Notes under the pieces: model-generated | Seen by the model: the letters and a program-made list of their open reading frames with translations, nothing else | What the model was told of the DNA's origin: nothing | Database searches by the model: none | Shown here: in pieces, positions 34,856 through 44,101 of the stretch | Layout of the letters: the number at the start of each line of letters is the position of its first letter | How positions within the stretch are numbered: position 1 is the stretch's first letter | Origin: JACMLX01 sp040384325 | GTDB lineage: Bacteria > Gemmatimonadota > Gemmatimonadetes > Gemmatimonadales > Gemmatimonadaceae | Length of the DNA: 64,000 nt | NCBI GenBank assembly: GCA_040384325.1 | Contig: JAZKJL010000005.1 | Span: 372,001 to 436,000 of the forward strand | Direction: 5' to 3' | Translations under genes and position numbers: made by a program

Positions 34856-35649
34856 GCCACCACCGCCGATGTGTTGCGCGCCGCGACGCGTGATGCGCCG
34901 AGCACCAGCAGCGCCGGTATCGCCAGCGCCAGTGCGCCGGCGGCCGCCCGCTGGTCCTGCCCCGCCTGCAGCATCGCCAACACATCCAGCGGCAGCGTGC
35001 GCACGGCGCCACCGCCCACCAGCAACGTCAGCGCCACCTGCGCCCAGCTGACCAGGAATCCGAGCGCCATCGCATCCACGATCGGGCGACGCAGCAACGG
35101 CAGCAGCACCAGTCGCCAGCGTGTGAAGCCGTTGGCGCCGAGCGTGGCCGCCGATTCCTCCAGTCGCCCATCCCAGCGCGTGAACACGCCGAGGAACACC
35201 AGCGTGAGGTAGCCGAGCGTGGGGACGAGGTGGGCCAGGAACACGCCGAACAGCGAGCCGCCCAGGCCGAGCGTCAGCACGGTGAGCTGCAACCCGATGC
35301 CGAGAGCCACCGGCGGCAGCGCGACCGCCGCGAAGGCCAGCAAGGCCACGCTGCGGCGCACCGCGCGCGTGCTGAGTGCCGCGGCGCGTCCGAGCGGCAG
35401 CGCCACCATCGTCGCCACCAGTGCCGTGCAAACGCCGAGCACCACACTGTTCACCAGCGCATCCCGTCGCCCGGCGTCGGTGAACAGTTCACGCCAGGCG
35501 CTGGTGTCGATCGTGGTCGGAGACAGGGCCGGATAGAACCAGCCGCGCGCCAGCGACGTCGCCACCAGCATCAGCAGCGGTGCCGTCGCGAAGAGCAGCA
35601 GCGCGATGAATGCCAGTGTGCGCGCCAGAGAGCCGCGATCCACGGTCAC
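34852..35649 (-). CDS. ABC transporter permease, second subunit (C-terminal half of YnjC)
   Basis: The 265-residue permease has about six transmembrane helices and the EAA-type loop EESAATLGANGFTRWRLVLLPLL that contacts the ATPase. Its GTG start overlaps the stop of the first permease gene (GTGA). In E. coli the two permease halves are fused in YnjC (511 residues); here they are two genes of nearly equal size. An upstream open frame continues but does not code for membrane helices, so it is rejected as start. Confidence 0.88.
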   Translation of the reverse strand: MTVDRGSLARTLAFIALLLFATAPLLMLVATSLARGWFYPALSPTTIDTSAWRELFTDAGRRDALVNSVVLGVCTALVATMVALPLGRAAALSTRAVRRSVALLAFAAVALPPVALGIGLQLTVLTLGLGGSLFGVFLAHLVPTLGYLTLVFLGVFTRWDGRLEESAATLGANGFTRWRLVLLPLLRRPIVDAMALGFLVSWAQVALTLLVGGGAVRTLPLDVLAMLQAGQDQRAAAGALALAIPALLVLGASRVAARNTSAVVA

Positions 35650-36491
35650 GCGTCGTCCCGCCGCCACTCGTGCGCCACGGCCGCCAGCAGCGCCAGCACC
35701 GTCGCCAGCAACGCGATCACGTACGCCTCGCCGTGTGACGCCATGTCCAATGCCTGCCGTCGCTCCTGGATCAGCATCGGCAGCGCCAGCGGCGCGCTCG
35801 GTGCCAGCACCAGGGGCAGCTCGAGCGACCCGAGCACGAAGACGAACACCGCGATGATGCTTGGCCACATGCCGCGCAGCAGCATCGGCAGCGTGACGCG
35901 GCGCAACACCTGCCAGCGGGTGGCGCCCAGCGTCCGCGCCGCATCCTTCAGCGACGCGCCGCGCAACGAGAGCAGCGACAGCGCCAGGAGCAGCAGGAAC
36001 GGCAATTCCTTCCAGACCACTGCGGTGATCACGCTGATCGCGAACGGATCGTAGACCAGCGCCGGAAACTCGGATGGGCCGGAGACGAGCGTGAGCCGTG
36101 TTGCGACACGCGACAGCCAGCCGCTCTGCGACAACAGCAGCAGCACCGCGATCGCCGCCGCTACCGTCGGCACCGGCAGCGGCAGCGTGGCGATCCGTCG
36201 CGCCACGCCGTCCAGCCGCCGGTCGCCACCGAACAGCAGCGCCACAGCCAACGCGCCACCCGTCGCCAGCAGCGTGCCGACTGAGGCGATCCAGAGCGAG
36301 AGCACCGCCGACCGCAGCACTGCGCCGTCCGCCAGCACGCGCGACAGGCCGCCGGGCGTGGTGTTGCCGACCAGCCCGAGTGCACCGGCGACCAGGTATC
36401 CCACGCCCACTGCGATCGGCGCGCCGAGCAGCGCGCCGGCCAGCAGCAGCGGCACGGCGCGCGTGCGTACGAAGGAGGACGTGGTGTTCAC
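35646..36491 (-). CDS. ABC transporter permease, first subunit (N-terminal half of YnjC)
   Basis: The product has 281 residues and about six transmembrane helices. The EAA loop is LKDAARTLGATRWQVLRRVTLPML. The arrangement, with an N-terminal helix followed by VLRSAVLSLWIASVGTLLATGG, is that of binding-protein-dependent permeases of the iron/thiamine/polyamine type. The start codon is GTG. It lies 52 bases after the binding-protein gene. Confidence 0.88.
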   Translation of the reverse strand: MNTTSSFVRTRAVPLLLAGALLGAPIAVGVGYLVAGALGLVGNTTPGGLSRVLADGAVLRSAVLSLWIASVGTLLATGGALAVALLFGGDRRLDGVARRIATLPLPVPTVAAAIAVLLLLSQSGWLSRVATRLTLVSGPSEFPALVYDPFAISVITAVVWKELPFLLLLALSLLSLRGASLKDAARTLGATRWQVLRRVTLPMLLRGMWPSIIAVFVFVLGSLELPLVLAPSAPLALPMLIQERRQALDMASHGEAYVIALLATVLALLAAVAHEWRRDDA

Positions 36492-36543
36492 GGGCGGAGA
36501 GTGGAGCGGGCGCCGCGTCGGCGCAATCGCCGTCGGAGGTTGG

Positions 36544-37782
36544 TCAGCGGATCATCCGGCGCCAGTCGTCCTGCAGGCGCTCGTGATATCGCGGTGAGAC
36601 CTCCGGACGGGCGTAGGCGCGAAGCGAGTCGGCCGGCACCAGGCGCGGATCATTGACCACCGAGTCGAACCGGGCACGCCACGCGGTCGGCAGCTTGCCC
36701 AGGCTGAGCACCGTTCCGTCAGCCCACACGGTGGGGCGCTGCTTCTCCAGCTGTGCCTCGGGGGTGAGCAGGAAGTTCGCCACCACCATCGCACCGGCCG
36801 CATTCGGCGCATTGGCCGGGATGCCGAGGAAGTGCGCATTGGCGATCGTGCCATCGCGAAGCACCAAGGCTCGACTGGACTTCGGCAGGATGCCCTGCAT
36901 GGCCTTCGCCACCGCCTCGTTCTGGTTGTTCGACAGGGTGAAGTCGATCTCTCCGTTGGCGAACAGTCGGTGAAGCGCCGCCACGTCCGGCGGGTACTGC
37001 TTGCCCTCGCGCCAGAGGAATGGCTTCAGCGAGTCGAGCCAGGCGAACAGCCGAGTCCTGCCGCTGACGTAACGCGTGGAGTCGAAGCCACCGCGGAACG
37101 TGTCCACGCCACCGTTCAGCGCGTAGAGCATTCCCTTGAGGAAGGTGATGCCGGCGAAACTCTGGTCGTAGGTGAAACGACCGGGATGTGTGCGGATCCA
37201 CGCCGCCAGTTCAGCGGCGGTGCGCGGTGGCACCGGCGTGCGGGCGCTGTCGTAGATCAGCGCCAGCTGCACCGTACCCCACGGTGACTCGAAGCCGGCC
37301 GGGTCCTGCTCGAAGTCGCGACTGATGATCGGCGACGTGCTGTCCACCGCCGCCGCGGCCGGCAGCACCTGACTCCACGGTCCGCCCAGCAGCGTGCGCG
37401 CACGCAGCGCAGCGAACGTCTCGCCGTTGATCCAGAGCAGGCTGGCGGTGCCTGTCGCGGCACCGGCTTCCTTTTCCACCGTCAGCTGGTCGACCAGCTC
37501 GTTGCCTTGCCCGCTCACCGCCTGCAGCGTGATGCCGTACTGCGATTGCAGCCGTGGTGCGACCCACCGGTCCACGTACGCATTGATGGCCGGATCGCCG
37601 CGCCACATGCGCCACACCACCGTGGTCCCACGCGCACGGGCGACGATGCTGTCCCACGGCAACGCCGCCACCTCGCCCACCGCCGCCGGTGGCACGGGCC
37701 GCGCGCACCCCACCACCAGCGCCGTCACCAAAAGCGCGAACAGCACGCCGTCGCGGGCGCGATCAGCCAGGCGTGCCTTCAC
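36544..37782 (-). CDS. ynjB: ABC transporter substrate-binding lipoprotein (YnjB-like)
   Basis: The 412-residue protein begins with a lipoprotein signal (FALLVTALVVGC). The mature part follows E. coli YnjB closely in my memory of that sequence: GDPAINAYVDRWV, ASLLWINGETFAAL, GFESPWGTVQLALIYDS, FLWREGKQYPPD, HFLGIPANAPNAAGAMVVANF and TPEAQLEKQRPTVW. YnjB is a type-2 periplasmic binding protein whose ligand is not known. The GTG start lies 12 bases after the stop of the TonB-dependent receptor gene, so both are certainly in one transcript. Confidence 0.9.
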   Translation of the reverse strand: MKARLADRARDGVLFALLVTALVVGCARPVPPAAVGEVAALPWDSIVARARGTTVVWRMWRGDPAINAYVDRWVAPRLQSQYGITLQAVSGQGNELVDQLTVEKEAGAATGTASLLWINGETFAALRARTLLGGPWSQVLPAAAAVDSTSPIISRDFEQDPAGFESPWGTVQLALIYDSARTPVPPRTAAELAAWIRTHPGRFTYDQSFAGITFLKGMLYALNGGVDTFRGGFDSTRYVSGRTRLFAWLDSLKPFLWREGKQYPPDVAALHRLFANGEIDFTLSNNQNEAVAKAMQGILPKSSRALVLRDGTIANAHFLGIPANAPNAAGAMVVANFLLTPEAQLEKQRPTVWADGTVLSLGKLPTAWRARFDSVVNDPRLVPADSLRAYARPEVSPRYHERLQDDWRRMIR

Positions 37783-37794
37783 GCGACCTGCAGG

Positions 37795-40479
37795 TCAGAA
37801 GGTGTAGAACGCGGAGAACTGCACCTGGCGCGCCGGTGCGGCGCTGGGATACACCACCGCATCACCCGGCCGGCCAACCTGCGTGCGCGCACCGCCACCC
37901 GGCAAGCCATTGGCATAACCACTGACGTTCCGCGTGTTGAACGCGTTGAACAGGTCGGCGCGCAGCTGTACGCGACCGAGTGTGTATCCGGCACCGAGGT
38001 TGACCAGCGTCGCCGCAGGCAGCCGCTCACCGTTGCGCGGCACGCCGAAGAACCGGTCCTGGTTGCCGAGGAAGCCATTCCCGAACGTATCACCCGAGCC
38101 ATCCAGGTCGCAGTAGCTCGCACCACAGAAACCGGCGATGCGGTTGATGGGTGTACCCGACTGTGCGTCGAACACCGTGCTGAGCGACAGGTGCTTCACG
38201 CCAGTGTACACCGCACGCAGCGACAGCTTGTGCCGGCGATCGTTCACCGCATCCGCCCACTCGGCATCGAAGTCGTTGCCCTGCGTGGCGTTGAAGTTGA
38301 TGTCCTCGGTGTTGTTGCGGCTGCGGCTCACCGTGTAGTTGGCGTCGAGCAGGATGGTGCGCTCGGGCTGCCAGCGGAGCGCCGTCGTCAGTCCGACGTA
38401 GTTCGCCTCACCCAGTGACGCAGACGTGGTGAGTCGGCGGAAACTGCCGGTGGCGGGGGCCACCGGGCGGAACGTGTCGCCTTCGGAGACCGGCACCGAG
38501 GTCACGTCCCCGGCGCGGATGCCACGCGTGTTCGCATTCAGGTCGTACGACAGCGGCAGGTTCATGGTCTGCGTCGCGACGGCATCCACCGTCACGCCGA
38601 GCGACGGCGTGAACTGGTACTGCAGGCCGAGGCTGACCTGGTCGCTGTACGGCTGCTCGAGGCCGAGCGCGAAGAGGCGGCGGATTTCGCGCGGCGGGAA
38701 GGTGCTGGTCTGGCCCGCCAGCGACGCACCACTCGGCCCCTGCAGATAGGCCGGTGCCTGGTTGCCTTCGAGCGTGATGGTGGCGTTGCCGTCGGCGCCG
38801 AACTGCACTGCGTCGGAGTAGATCGCGTACGGGAACTTGCCCGTGTAGCGACCGGCGCCGGCGCGCAGCACGGAGCGGTCGGTGGGTGTCCAATTGATCG
38901 AGAGGCGCGGCTGCAGGTTGTCCAGGTCGGGCGAACTTTCGCCGCGGCTGGTGAGGTCGTCGTAGTCCCAGCGCAGGCCGGCATTCACGGTCACGCCGGC
39001 GGTGGGCGTCCAGCGATCCTCGAGCCAGGCGCTGGTGAGCAGCTGCGTCAGGTTCACCTGCTTCTGTCGCGCATCGACGCTGTAGCGCAGCACCTGCGCG
39101 TTGTTCGGTACGTCGCTGAAGGTGTAGAAGCCGTTCGCCGACGGCGTGATGTTGCCGGTGTTGAGCACCGTGTAGGCACCGATCGGGTTGGTGTTGGACC
39201 CGGTCAGCTTGAATGCGCTGCGGGCCGCATCGACACCGGCGCTGATGGTGTGCCGATCACCGAGCTGGCGACGGTGTTCGGTGCGGAACTGGAACTGCCG
39301 CTCCGACTCGTCGAACACGAAGTTGCTGCTGCCGACGATGGCCTGCGTGACGGTGTTGCCCGGTCGAGCGGGATCGTTGGCGACGATGGTCACCTGCGGC
39401 ACGCTGAAGCTGCTGCGGGTGGGCGGGAAGTTCCAGCGGAAGGTGCCGAACTGCAGCGACGTCACCTGGCTCGCGCGACCGTTGCTGAACGGCGTGCGGT
39501 GGGTGAGGCTGGTGAGCGATCCGATGCGCTGCGTGCGCGTGTCGGCTTCCGGCGCCAGGATGCCGCTGCCCTGACCTGCACGATCGGTGCTGGTGAGCGC
39601 GAACTTGGCGGTCAGGCTGCCGGCGGCGCCGAGGCCCTGATCGAGGCGTGCGAAACCCTTGTAGATCTGCCGTAGCTCACGCCCCACGAACGGCACGCTG
39701 GTAGTGGAGGCGATGCGGTCCTCGTTCTCGTTGGTGTATTCCAGCGCGCCGAAGATGAAGGTGCGGTTGGCCACCAGCGGTCCGCCGCCGGCTGCACCCA
39801 CCTGCGTGCGCCGGAACCCATCCTGCGCCTTGTTGAACGCATCGGGGTTGCCGCCGGGGATGATCTTGGCGCGCGCGTCGAACGGCACACCGGGCCGGTT
39901 GTACAGGAAGGTCTCGCCACCCCACTTGGCCTTGCCGGCGCGCGTCTCGAACTGCACCACGCCGTTGCTGCTGCGGCCGATGTCGGCGCCATAGGTATTG
40001 GCGGCGACGCTCAGGCGCTCCAGTGCCGACAGCGGCAACTCGACCCGTGCACCACCGAGGAACCCTTCGTTGTTCTCGAGTCCATCGATGGTGTACGACG
40101 TGTAGAGCGCGTTGCTGCCGTTGATGGTCAGGCGTGGCGCGTCGCCGAAAAAGCCGGTGGCCTGGGCCACGTTCGGCAGCGAATAGGCGAGCGAGATCGG
40201 GTCACGGGCGTCGGTCGGCAGTGCGTTGAGTTCCTTCCGCTCCACCGTGCCGCCCACCGTGGCGGTGCTGGTGTTGAGCAACCGGCGCGGCCGGTCGGAC
40301 ACCACGCTCACCACCGAGAGCTGAGCCGCGGTGGAGTCGAGGATGCGGCGGCAGCCGGCCGTGGCCGGACGGCGGGCACAGGTGAGGCTGTCCGGCCGAG
40401 CGCCGGATGGGACCTGTGCGGCAGCCAGCGACGGCAGGGCCAGCAGCACGGTGAGACGGACGACGTGAAGGAGGTGCAT
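37795..40479 (-). CDS. TonB-dependent outer-membrane receptor
   Basis: The 894-residue protein has a signal peptide (LTVLLALPSLAAAQ) and a short N-terminal region with two Cys pairs (CARRPATAGC). The plug domain follows (LSYxx-type LAYSLPNVAQATGFFG; RLTINGSNALYTSYTIDGLE; ERLSVAANTYGADIGRSSNG). The C-terminal 700 residues alternate as a 22-strand barrel and end in VQFSAFYTF, a typical terminal aromatic signature. No carboxypeptidase-like domain precedes the plug. It is the first gene of the Ynj-type transporter cluster and should carry the cluster's substrate across the outer membrane. Its promoter must lie in the 62 bases shared with the divergent MscS gene. Confidence 0.92.
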   Translation of the reverse strand: MHLLHVVRLTVLLALPSLAAAQVPSGARPDSLTCARRPATAGCRRILDSTAAQLSVVSVVSDRPRRLLNTSTATVGGTVERKELNALPTDARDPISLAYSLPNVAQATGFFGDAPRLTINGSNALYTSYTIDGLENNEGFLGGARVELPLSALERLSVAANTYGADIGRSSNGVVQFETRAGKAKWGGETFLYNRPGVPFDARAKIIPGGNPDAFNKAQDGFRRTQVGAAGGGPLVANRTFIFGALEYTNENEDRIASTTSVPFVGRELRQIYKGFARLDQGLGAAGSLTAKFALTSTDRAGQGSGILAPEADTRTQRIGSLTSLTHRTPFSNGRASQVTSLQFGTFRWNFPPTRSSFSVPQVTIVANDPARPGNTVTQAIVGSSNFVFDESERQFQFRTEHRRQLGDRHTISAGVDAARSAFKLTGSNTNPIGAYTVLNTGNITPSANGFYTFSDVPNNAQVLRYSVDARQKQVNLTQLLTSAWLEDRWTPTAGVTVNAGLRWDYDDLTSRGESSPDLDNLQPRLSINWTPTDRSVLRAGAGRYTGKFPYAIYSDAVQFGADGNATITLEGNQAPAYLQGPSGASLAGQTSTFPPREIRRLFALGLEQPYSDQVSLGLQYQFTPSLGVTVDAVATQTMNLPLSYDLNANTRGIRAGDVTSVPVSEGDTFRPVAPATGSFRRLTTSASLGEANYVGLTTALRWQPERTILLDANYTVSRSRNNTEDINFNATQGNDFDAEWADAVNDRRHKLSLRAVYTGVKHLSLSTVFDAQSGTPINRIAGFCGASYCDLDGSGDTFGNGFLGNQDRFFGVPRNGERLPAATLVNLGAGYTLGRVQLRADLFNAFNTRNVSGYANGLPGGGARTQVGRPGDAVVYPSAAPARQVQFSAFYTF

Positions 40480-40541
40480 GGGGCGAAGATAAGTTTGGCT
40501 GGGACGGGCCCAGGTGTCGCACTAGACATGGGGCCGCTGGA

Positions 40542-41621
40542 ATGTTCCCGACGCTCTCTACGTCCCATGACCGGATCCGGATGTTGACGCTCTCGTTGCT
40601 GCTCGATCCCCTGCGCGATCATGCCTTGTTCGGCATCTCCTACCTGGAGTGGCTCCGCGGCCTGATCGTCGGCGTGGTCACGACCACCGCAATGTGGGGC
40701 ATCCGCGAGCTGATGGTGCGCCGCCTCGCGAACGCGGCCGCCACCGACACCTGGGTGGACGACCTGTTCCTGATGCTCGCCCGGCGTACCTCGCGGATCT
40801 TCATGATCGCGATCGGCGTGGCGGCGGCGGGACTGTACGAGACCTCCGACACCCAGCTCCCGACCTGGCTGCGCCTGTTCACCATCGGCGCCTTCTGCTG
40901 GCAGCTGCTGCGCTGGGCCAACGCCTCGGTGGATTTCTGGCTCACCCACATGAGCCGCAGCTCAGACGGACAGCACCACGGCCGCGCCTCGCTGGCGGTG
41001 GTGGGGGTGCTGATCCGCGTCGCAGTGTTCGTGATCGTGCTGGTGCTGGCGCTCGACAACTTCGGCATCAACGTCACCGCCCTCGTCACGGGCCTCGGCA
41101 TCACCGGCATCGCGGTGGCGCTGGCGGTGCAGAACATCCTCGGCGACCTGCTGGCGGCCCTCGCGATCGCCTTCGACAAGCCCTTCATCGTGGGTGACGA
41201 GATCACCGTCGGCGACCTGACTGGCCGCGTGGAGAAGGTGGGCCTCAAGACGACGCGACTGCGCCTCGGCACCGGCGAGGAAGTGAGCGTCGCCAATGCC
41301 GAGGTGATGAAGACGCGCCTCACCAACAACTCGCGGACGATGCGCCGCATGCTGCCGCTGACGGTCGGCGTCGCCGCCGCCGGCATCAGTGGTGAAGCGC
41401 TGACGGCGCTTGCCGCCAAGTGCGAAGGTGCGGCCAGCGGCGTCAAAGGCGTGACGTCAGCCAAGGCGCGCCTGCACGCCGTGGTGGACGGCCGCGCGCG
41501 CATCGTGGTCGAGAGCGTGCTCGAATCGCCGCAGGTCCTCGTCACCACCCGCCCCCTCCTGATCGCCGCCCTCACCGACGCCGGCTCCACCCCCGAACGG
41601 CCGGTCCTTGGCGTCAACTGA
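40542..41621 (+). CDS. Small-conductance mechanosensitive channel (MscS family)
   Basis: The product has 359 residues. Three to four N-terminal transmembrane helices lead into the pore helix and beta domain with the MscS signature GLGITGIAVALAVQNILGD, followed by LAIAFDKPFIVGDEITVGD and RLGTGEEVSVANAEVMKT. The channel opens under membrane tension in hypo-osmotic shock. The C-terminal mixed alpha/beta domain is present. An internal ATG at 40581 is a possible alternative start. Its 3' end faces repeat copy C. Confidence 0.93.
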   Translation: MFPTLSTSHDRIRMLTLSLLLDPLRDHALFGISYLEWLRGLIVGVVTTTAMWGIRELMVRRLANAAATDTWVDDLFLMLARRTSRIFMIAIGVAAAGLYETSDTQLPTWLRLFTIGAFCWQLLRWANASVDFWLTHMSRSSDGQHHGRASLAVVGVLIRVAVFVIVLVLALDNFGINVTALVTGLGITGIAVALAVQNILGDLLAALAIAFDKPFIVGDEITVGDLTGRVEKVGLKTTRLRLGTGEEVSVANAEVMKTRLTNNSRTMRRMLPLTVGVAAAGISGEALTALAAKCEGAASGVKGVTSAKARLHAVVDGRARIVVESVLESPQVLVTTRPLLIAALTDAGSTPERPVLGVN

Positions 41622-41660
41622 TCTCTTCAGCGCCTGGTCCTGCGACTTTCGCGGCAGCGA

Positions 41661-41696
41661 CAACGGCAACGGCAACGGCAACTGCAACGGCAACTG
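41661..41696. repeat. Hexamer tandem array at the left end of repeat copy C
   Basis: Six 6-base units follow one another: CAACGG three times, then CAACTG, CAACGG, CAACTG. The last unit merges into the end sequence GCAACTGCCTGA of repeat copy C, so this looks like iteration of an element end. Confidence 0.8.
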
Positions 41697-41980
41697 CCTG
41701 ACACAAGGGCACGAAGGCACAAGGACACAAAGCGGTCCGAGACAAGTCAGCCTTCCGTTCCAACGTGAAATGCCGTGTTTTTGGAATTGAACAGCAACGG
41801 CAACCGCGTGACGCAAAGGCGCAGGGACGCGAAGGCGCAACGCGTTCTACGCGGGGGAGAATGGGACAATTTGCGGTGACGACACATTCAATCAGTCATT
41901 GATGCATCGTCACGGAGTTTTCTCATCGAGCCGTACTCTTTGCGCCTTTGCGTCTTTGCGCCTTTGTGTCAAGTAGTTGC
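41690..41980. repeat. Palindromic intergenic repeat element, copy C
   Basis: The left end GCAACTGCCTGA and right end TCAAGTAGTTGC match in inverse at 10 of 12 positions. Four 8-base units follow the left end (41702-41733), a second forward array lies inside (41812-41843), and the right array is inverse (41937-41968). The centre has a hairpin, GTGACGA with TCGTCAC (41876-41913) and inner TCAAT/ATTGA. The element is between the convergent MscS and glycosyltransferase genes. The whole 41622-42019 gap contains no gene. Confidence 0.75.
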
Positions 41981-42019
41981 GTTTTGCTTTTGCTGTTGCC
42001 GATCGTGCGCATCGCAGAG

Positions 42020-43297
42020 CTAGGCCCTCGCGAAATGCGCCTCGATGCGTGCCAGGGCGACGCCGGTACCGTCTTCCGCGCGAACACGCCCGCCGAGTTG
42101 CGCGGCAGCATCGCGCATTGCGGTGTCGGTGCGCATCGCGCGGAGTGAGGCGGCGAGGTTGTCGATCGTCAGGTCGCGCCGCTTGATCGGCGGCGGTGAG
42201 ACGCCGAGCAGCTTCAGGCGGCTGCCCCAGAACTGCTGGTCGAAACCCAGCGGCACCACCTGCGACGGGATGCCGCTCCGCACCGCCGCACCCGTCGTGC
42301 CGGCGCCGCCGTGGTGCACCAGTGCGCTGCTGCGCGCGAACAGCCACGCGTGCGGCACGTCCTTTTCCACGTGGGCCCAGGGTGGCAGGGCGGTGTCGCC
42401 GAGGGCGCCCCAGCCCTGCAGCAGGATCGCGCGACAGCCGGCGCGTTCGCAGGCGCCGAGCACCGTGCGTGTGAGCCACTCGCCGTCCTGCGGCGTCATG
42501 CTGCCGAAGCCGATCGTGACCGGTGCCTCGCCGGCGGCCAGGAATGCCGTCAGTGCGGGTGACGGCTGGTAGTCCGGCTCATCGAGGAACCACCAGCCCG
42601 TTGGCGCGATCCAGGGTGGCCAGTCGTCGGGCACCGGCAGCACGGAGGGGCTGTAGGCGTAACAGACCGGGTAGGCCGCGGAACGCTGCGCCGCGAAGGG
42701 GCCAAGGAGCGAGACCGGCGGCGCGTTGAGGTCGCGCTGCCGCCAGCGATTCACCGTGCGGCGGGACGGTTGCCAGAGCAGCTGTTCTCCGACGATGTGC
42801 GACAGGCGATTGCGGCGACGATCCCAGACCGTTTCCGGGTCGCGGTACGTCAGGCCGGCGGCCGGGAAGGCATGGGTGGGTGTCAGCGGCTGCATGAACC
42901 CGCCGATCACCGGCAGGCCGCGCGTCTCGTGCAGCTGTGCCGCGGCCAGGCAGACCGCGCCGTAAAGCACCACGTCGGCATCGGCGGTCACCGTCACCAG
43001 GTCGCGCAGCAGGCCCTCGAAGAGCGCCGGGAAGTCGCGGCCGAACTCGCGCGCGAATTGCCACAGCCCCGACAGCGAGCCATCCGCCAGCCACGCCCGC
43101 GCACCCGGGTTGCCGAGCATGCGTTCCGGGTCGCCATGCAGCGACCGGAACGCGATCCCGTGGGCGCGGATCCACGGCTCGAAGACGGCGTGCGTCGCCA
43201 GCGTCACGCGGTGCCCGGCGTCGGCCGCGCGTCGCGCCAGCGCCAGGTATGGCTGCACGTCGCCGCGCGAACCCGAGGTCACGATCACCAGATGCAT
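42020..43297 (-). CDS. UDP-sugar glycosyltransferase, GT1 / sterol-glucosyltransferase-like
   Basis: The 425-residue enzyme has the two-domain GT-B fold. The N-terminal start MHLVIVTSGSRGDVQPYLAL is the first strand and acceptor-side loop of this family. The C-terminal domain begins with PVTIGFGSMTP and carries the donor-binding motif HHGGAGTTGAAVRSGIPSQV followed by PLGFDQQFWGSRL. Relatives glycosylate sterols, macrolides or carotenoids; the acceptor here is unknown. It starts 38 bases from the divergent sufE gene, so their promoters overlap. Confidence 0.9.
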   Translation of the reverse strand: MHLVIVTSGSRGDVQPYLALARRAADAGHRVTLATHAVFEPWIRAHGIAFRSLHGDPERMLGNPGARAWLADGSLSGLWQFAREFGRDFPALFEGLLRDLVTVTADADVVLYGAVCLAAAQLHETRGLPVIGGFMQPLTPTHAFPAAGLTYRDPETVWDRRRNRLSHIVGEQLLWQPSRRTVNRWRQRDLNAPPVSLLGPFAAQRSAAYPVCYAYSPSVLPVPDDWPPWIAPTGWWFLDEPDYQPSPALTAFLAAGEAPVTIGFGSMTPQDGEWLTRTVLGACERAGCRAILLQGWGALGDTALPPWAHVEKDVPHAWLFARSSALVHHGGAGTTGAAVRSGIPSQVVPLGFDQQFWGSRLKLLGVSPPPIKRRDLTIDNLAASLRAMRTDTAMRDAAAQLGGRVRAEDGTGVALARIEAHFARA

Positions 43298-43335
43298 GCG
43301 CGTGGAATATGGCCTGAGATCGCTAACTTCCATCG

Positions 43336-43770
43336 ATGACACAGATGGAGATCATGCCGCCGGCGCTGGAGAAGGTGCTGTCGCGGTTCCGCAGCATGGG
43401 CCGTGAGGAGAAGATGGCCAGCCTCGTCGCCTACGCGCGCAAGCTGGAAGCCTTGCCGGTGCGCCTCGCCGCCCTCGATCGCACGCCGTTCGCCGTGCCC
43501 GAATGCCAGACGCGGGTCGACATCTTCCCCGAGGTTCACGACGGCCTGCTGCACTTCTACGCCGACGTCAACGTGCGCGAGTCACCCACAGTGGCCGCGG
43601 TGCTGGCGATCGTCTTCCAGGCGGTGAACGACCAGCCGCCGGCGGTGACCCTCGCCATTCCGAACGACGTCGTCCGGCAGCTGATGCACGACATCGGGCT
43701 GGCCGGCCGCGAGGTGGGGCTGAACGCGATGATCCAGCGCCTCAAGCGCCACGCGGCGGCGGCGGCGTAA
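43336..43770 (+). CDS. sufE: SufE-like sulfur acceptor protein
   Basis: The 144-residue protein accepts sulfane sulfur from a cysteine desulfurase for Fe-S cluster building. The acceptor cysteine is C57 in VPECQTRVDIF. The SufE core continues with LLHFYADVNVRESPTVAAVLAIVFQAVN and ends with a helix containing RQLMHDIGLAGREVGLNAMI. The desulfurase sufS is not in the window. It is first in a plus-strand run with a CDGSH Fe-S protein 100 bases downstream. Confidence 0.9.
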   Translation: MTQMEIMPPALEKVLSRFRSMGREEKMASLVAYARKLEALPVRLAALDRTPFAVPECQTRVDIFPEVHDGLLHFYADVNVRESPTVAAVLAIVFQAVNDQPPAVTLAIPNDVVRQLMHDIGLAGREVGLNAMIQRLKRHAAAAA

Positions 43771-43870
43771 CCGTCATCTGCCGGGTGCACGGGTAACGGC
43801 GGGCCCGGCCGGCGATTATCCTGCAGTGCTCCGGGCGATCGCCCGGTTCATTCAGTCCCAGAGCCAATCG

Positions 43871-44098
43871 ATGCCGATCACGATCAAGGTGAACAACAAC
43901 GGCCCGCTGATGATCAGCGCCGCCGACGCCCCGTCCGTCACCCTCACCGACGCCGACGGGAACGTGATCCCGCTCCCTGAAGGCAAGAATGTCTTCCTCT
44001 GCCGCTGCGGCCTCAGCTCGCGCAAGCCATTCTGCGACGGCACGCACAAGTCGAGCGGCTTCGACGGCACCTGCATCACCGCCATCTCCGCCAGCTGA
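43871..44098 (+). CDS. CDGSH-type iron-sulfur protein
   Basis: The 75-residue protein has the complete 3Cys-1His signature of the [2Fe-2S] CDGSH family: C44, C46, C55 and H59 in FLCRCGLSSRKPFCDGTHK. The single motif and short N-terminal beta strand fit bacterial mitoNEET-like proteins. Its role may be electron or cluster transfer. The upstream in-frame ATG at 43826 adds a stretch without family similarity, so the later start is chosen. The plsC start follows its stop by 3 bases. Confidence 0.92.
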   Translation: MPITIKVNNNGPLMISAADAPSVTLTDADGNVIPLPEGKNVFLCRCGLSSRKPFCDGTHKSSGFDGTCITAISAS

Positions 44099-44101
44099 TC
44101 C

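Noticed and set aside
34852..35868. A longer 338-residue version of the second permease
   Set aside because: The first 73 residues are Arg/Gly/Ala-rich shadow sequence of the first permease gene. The GTG at 35649 with GTGA overlap gives a normal permease.
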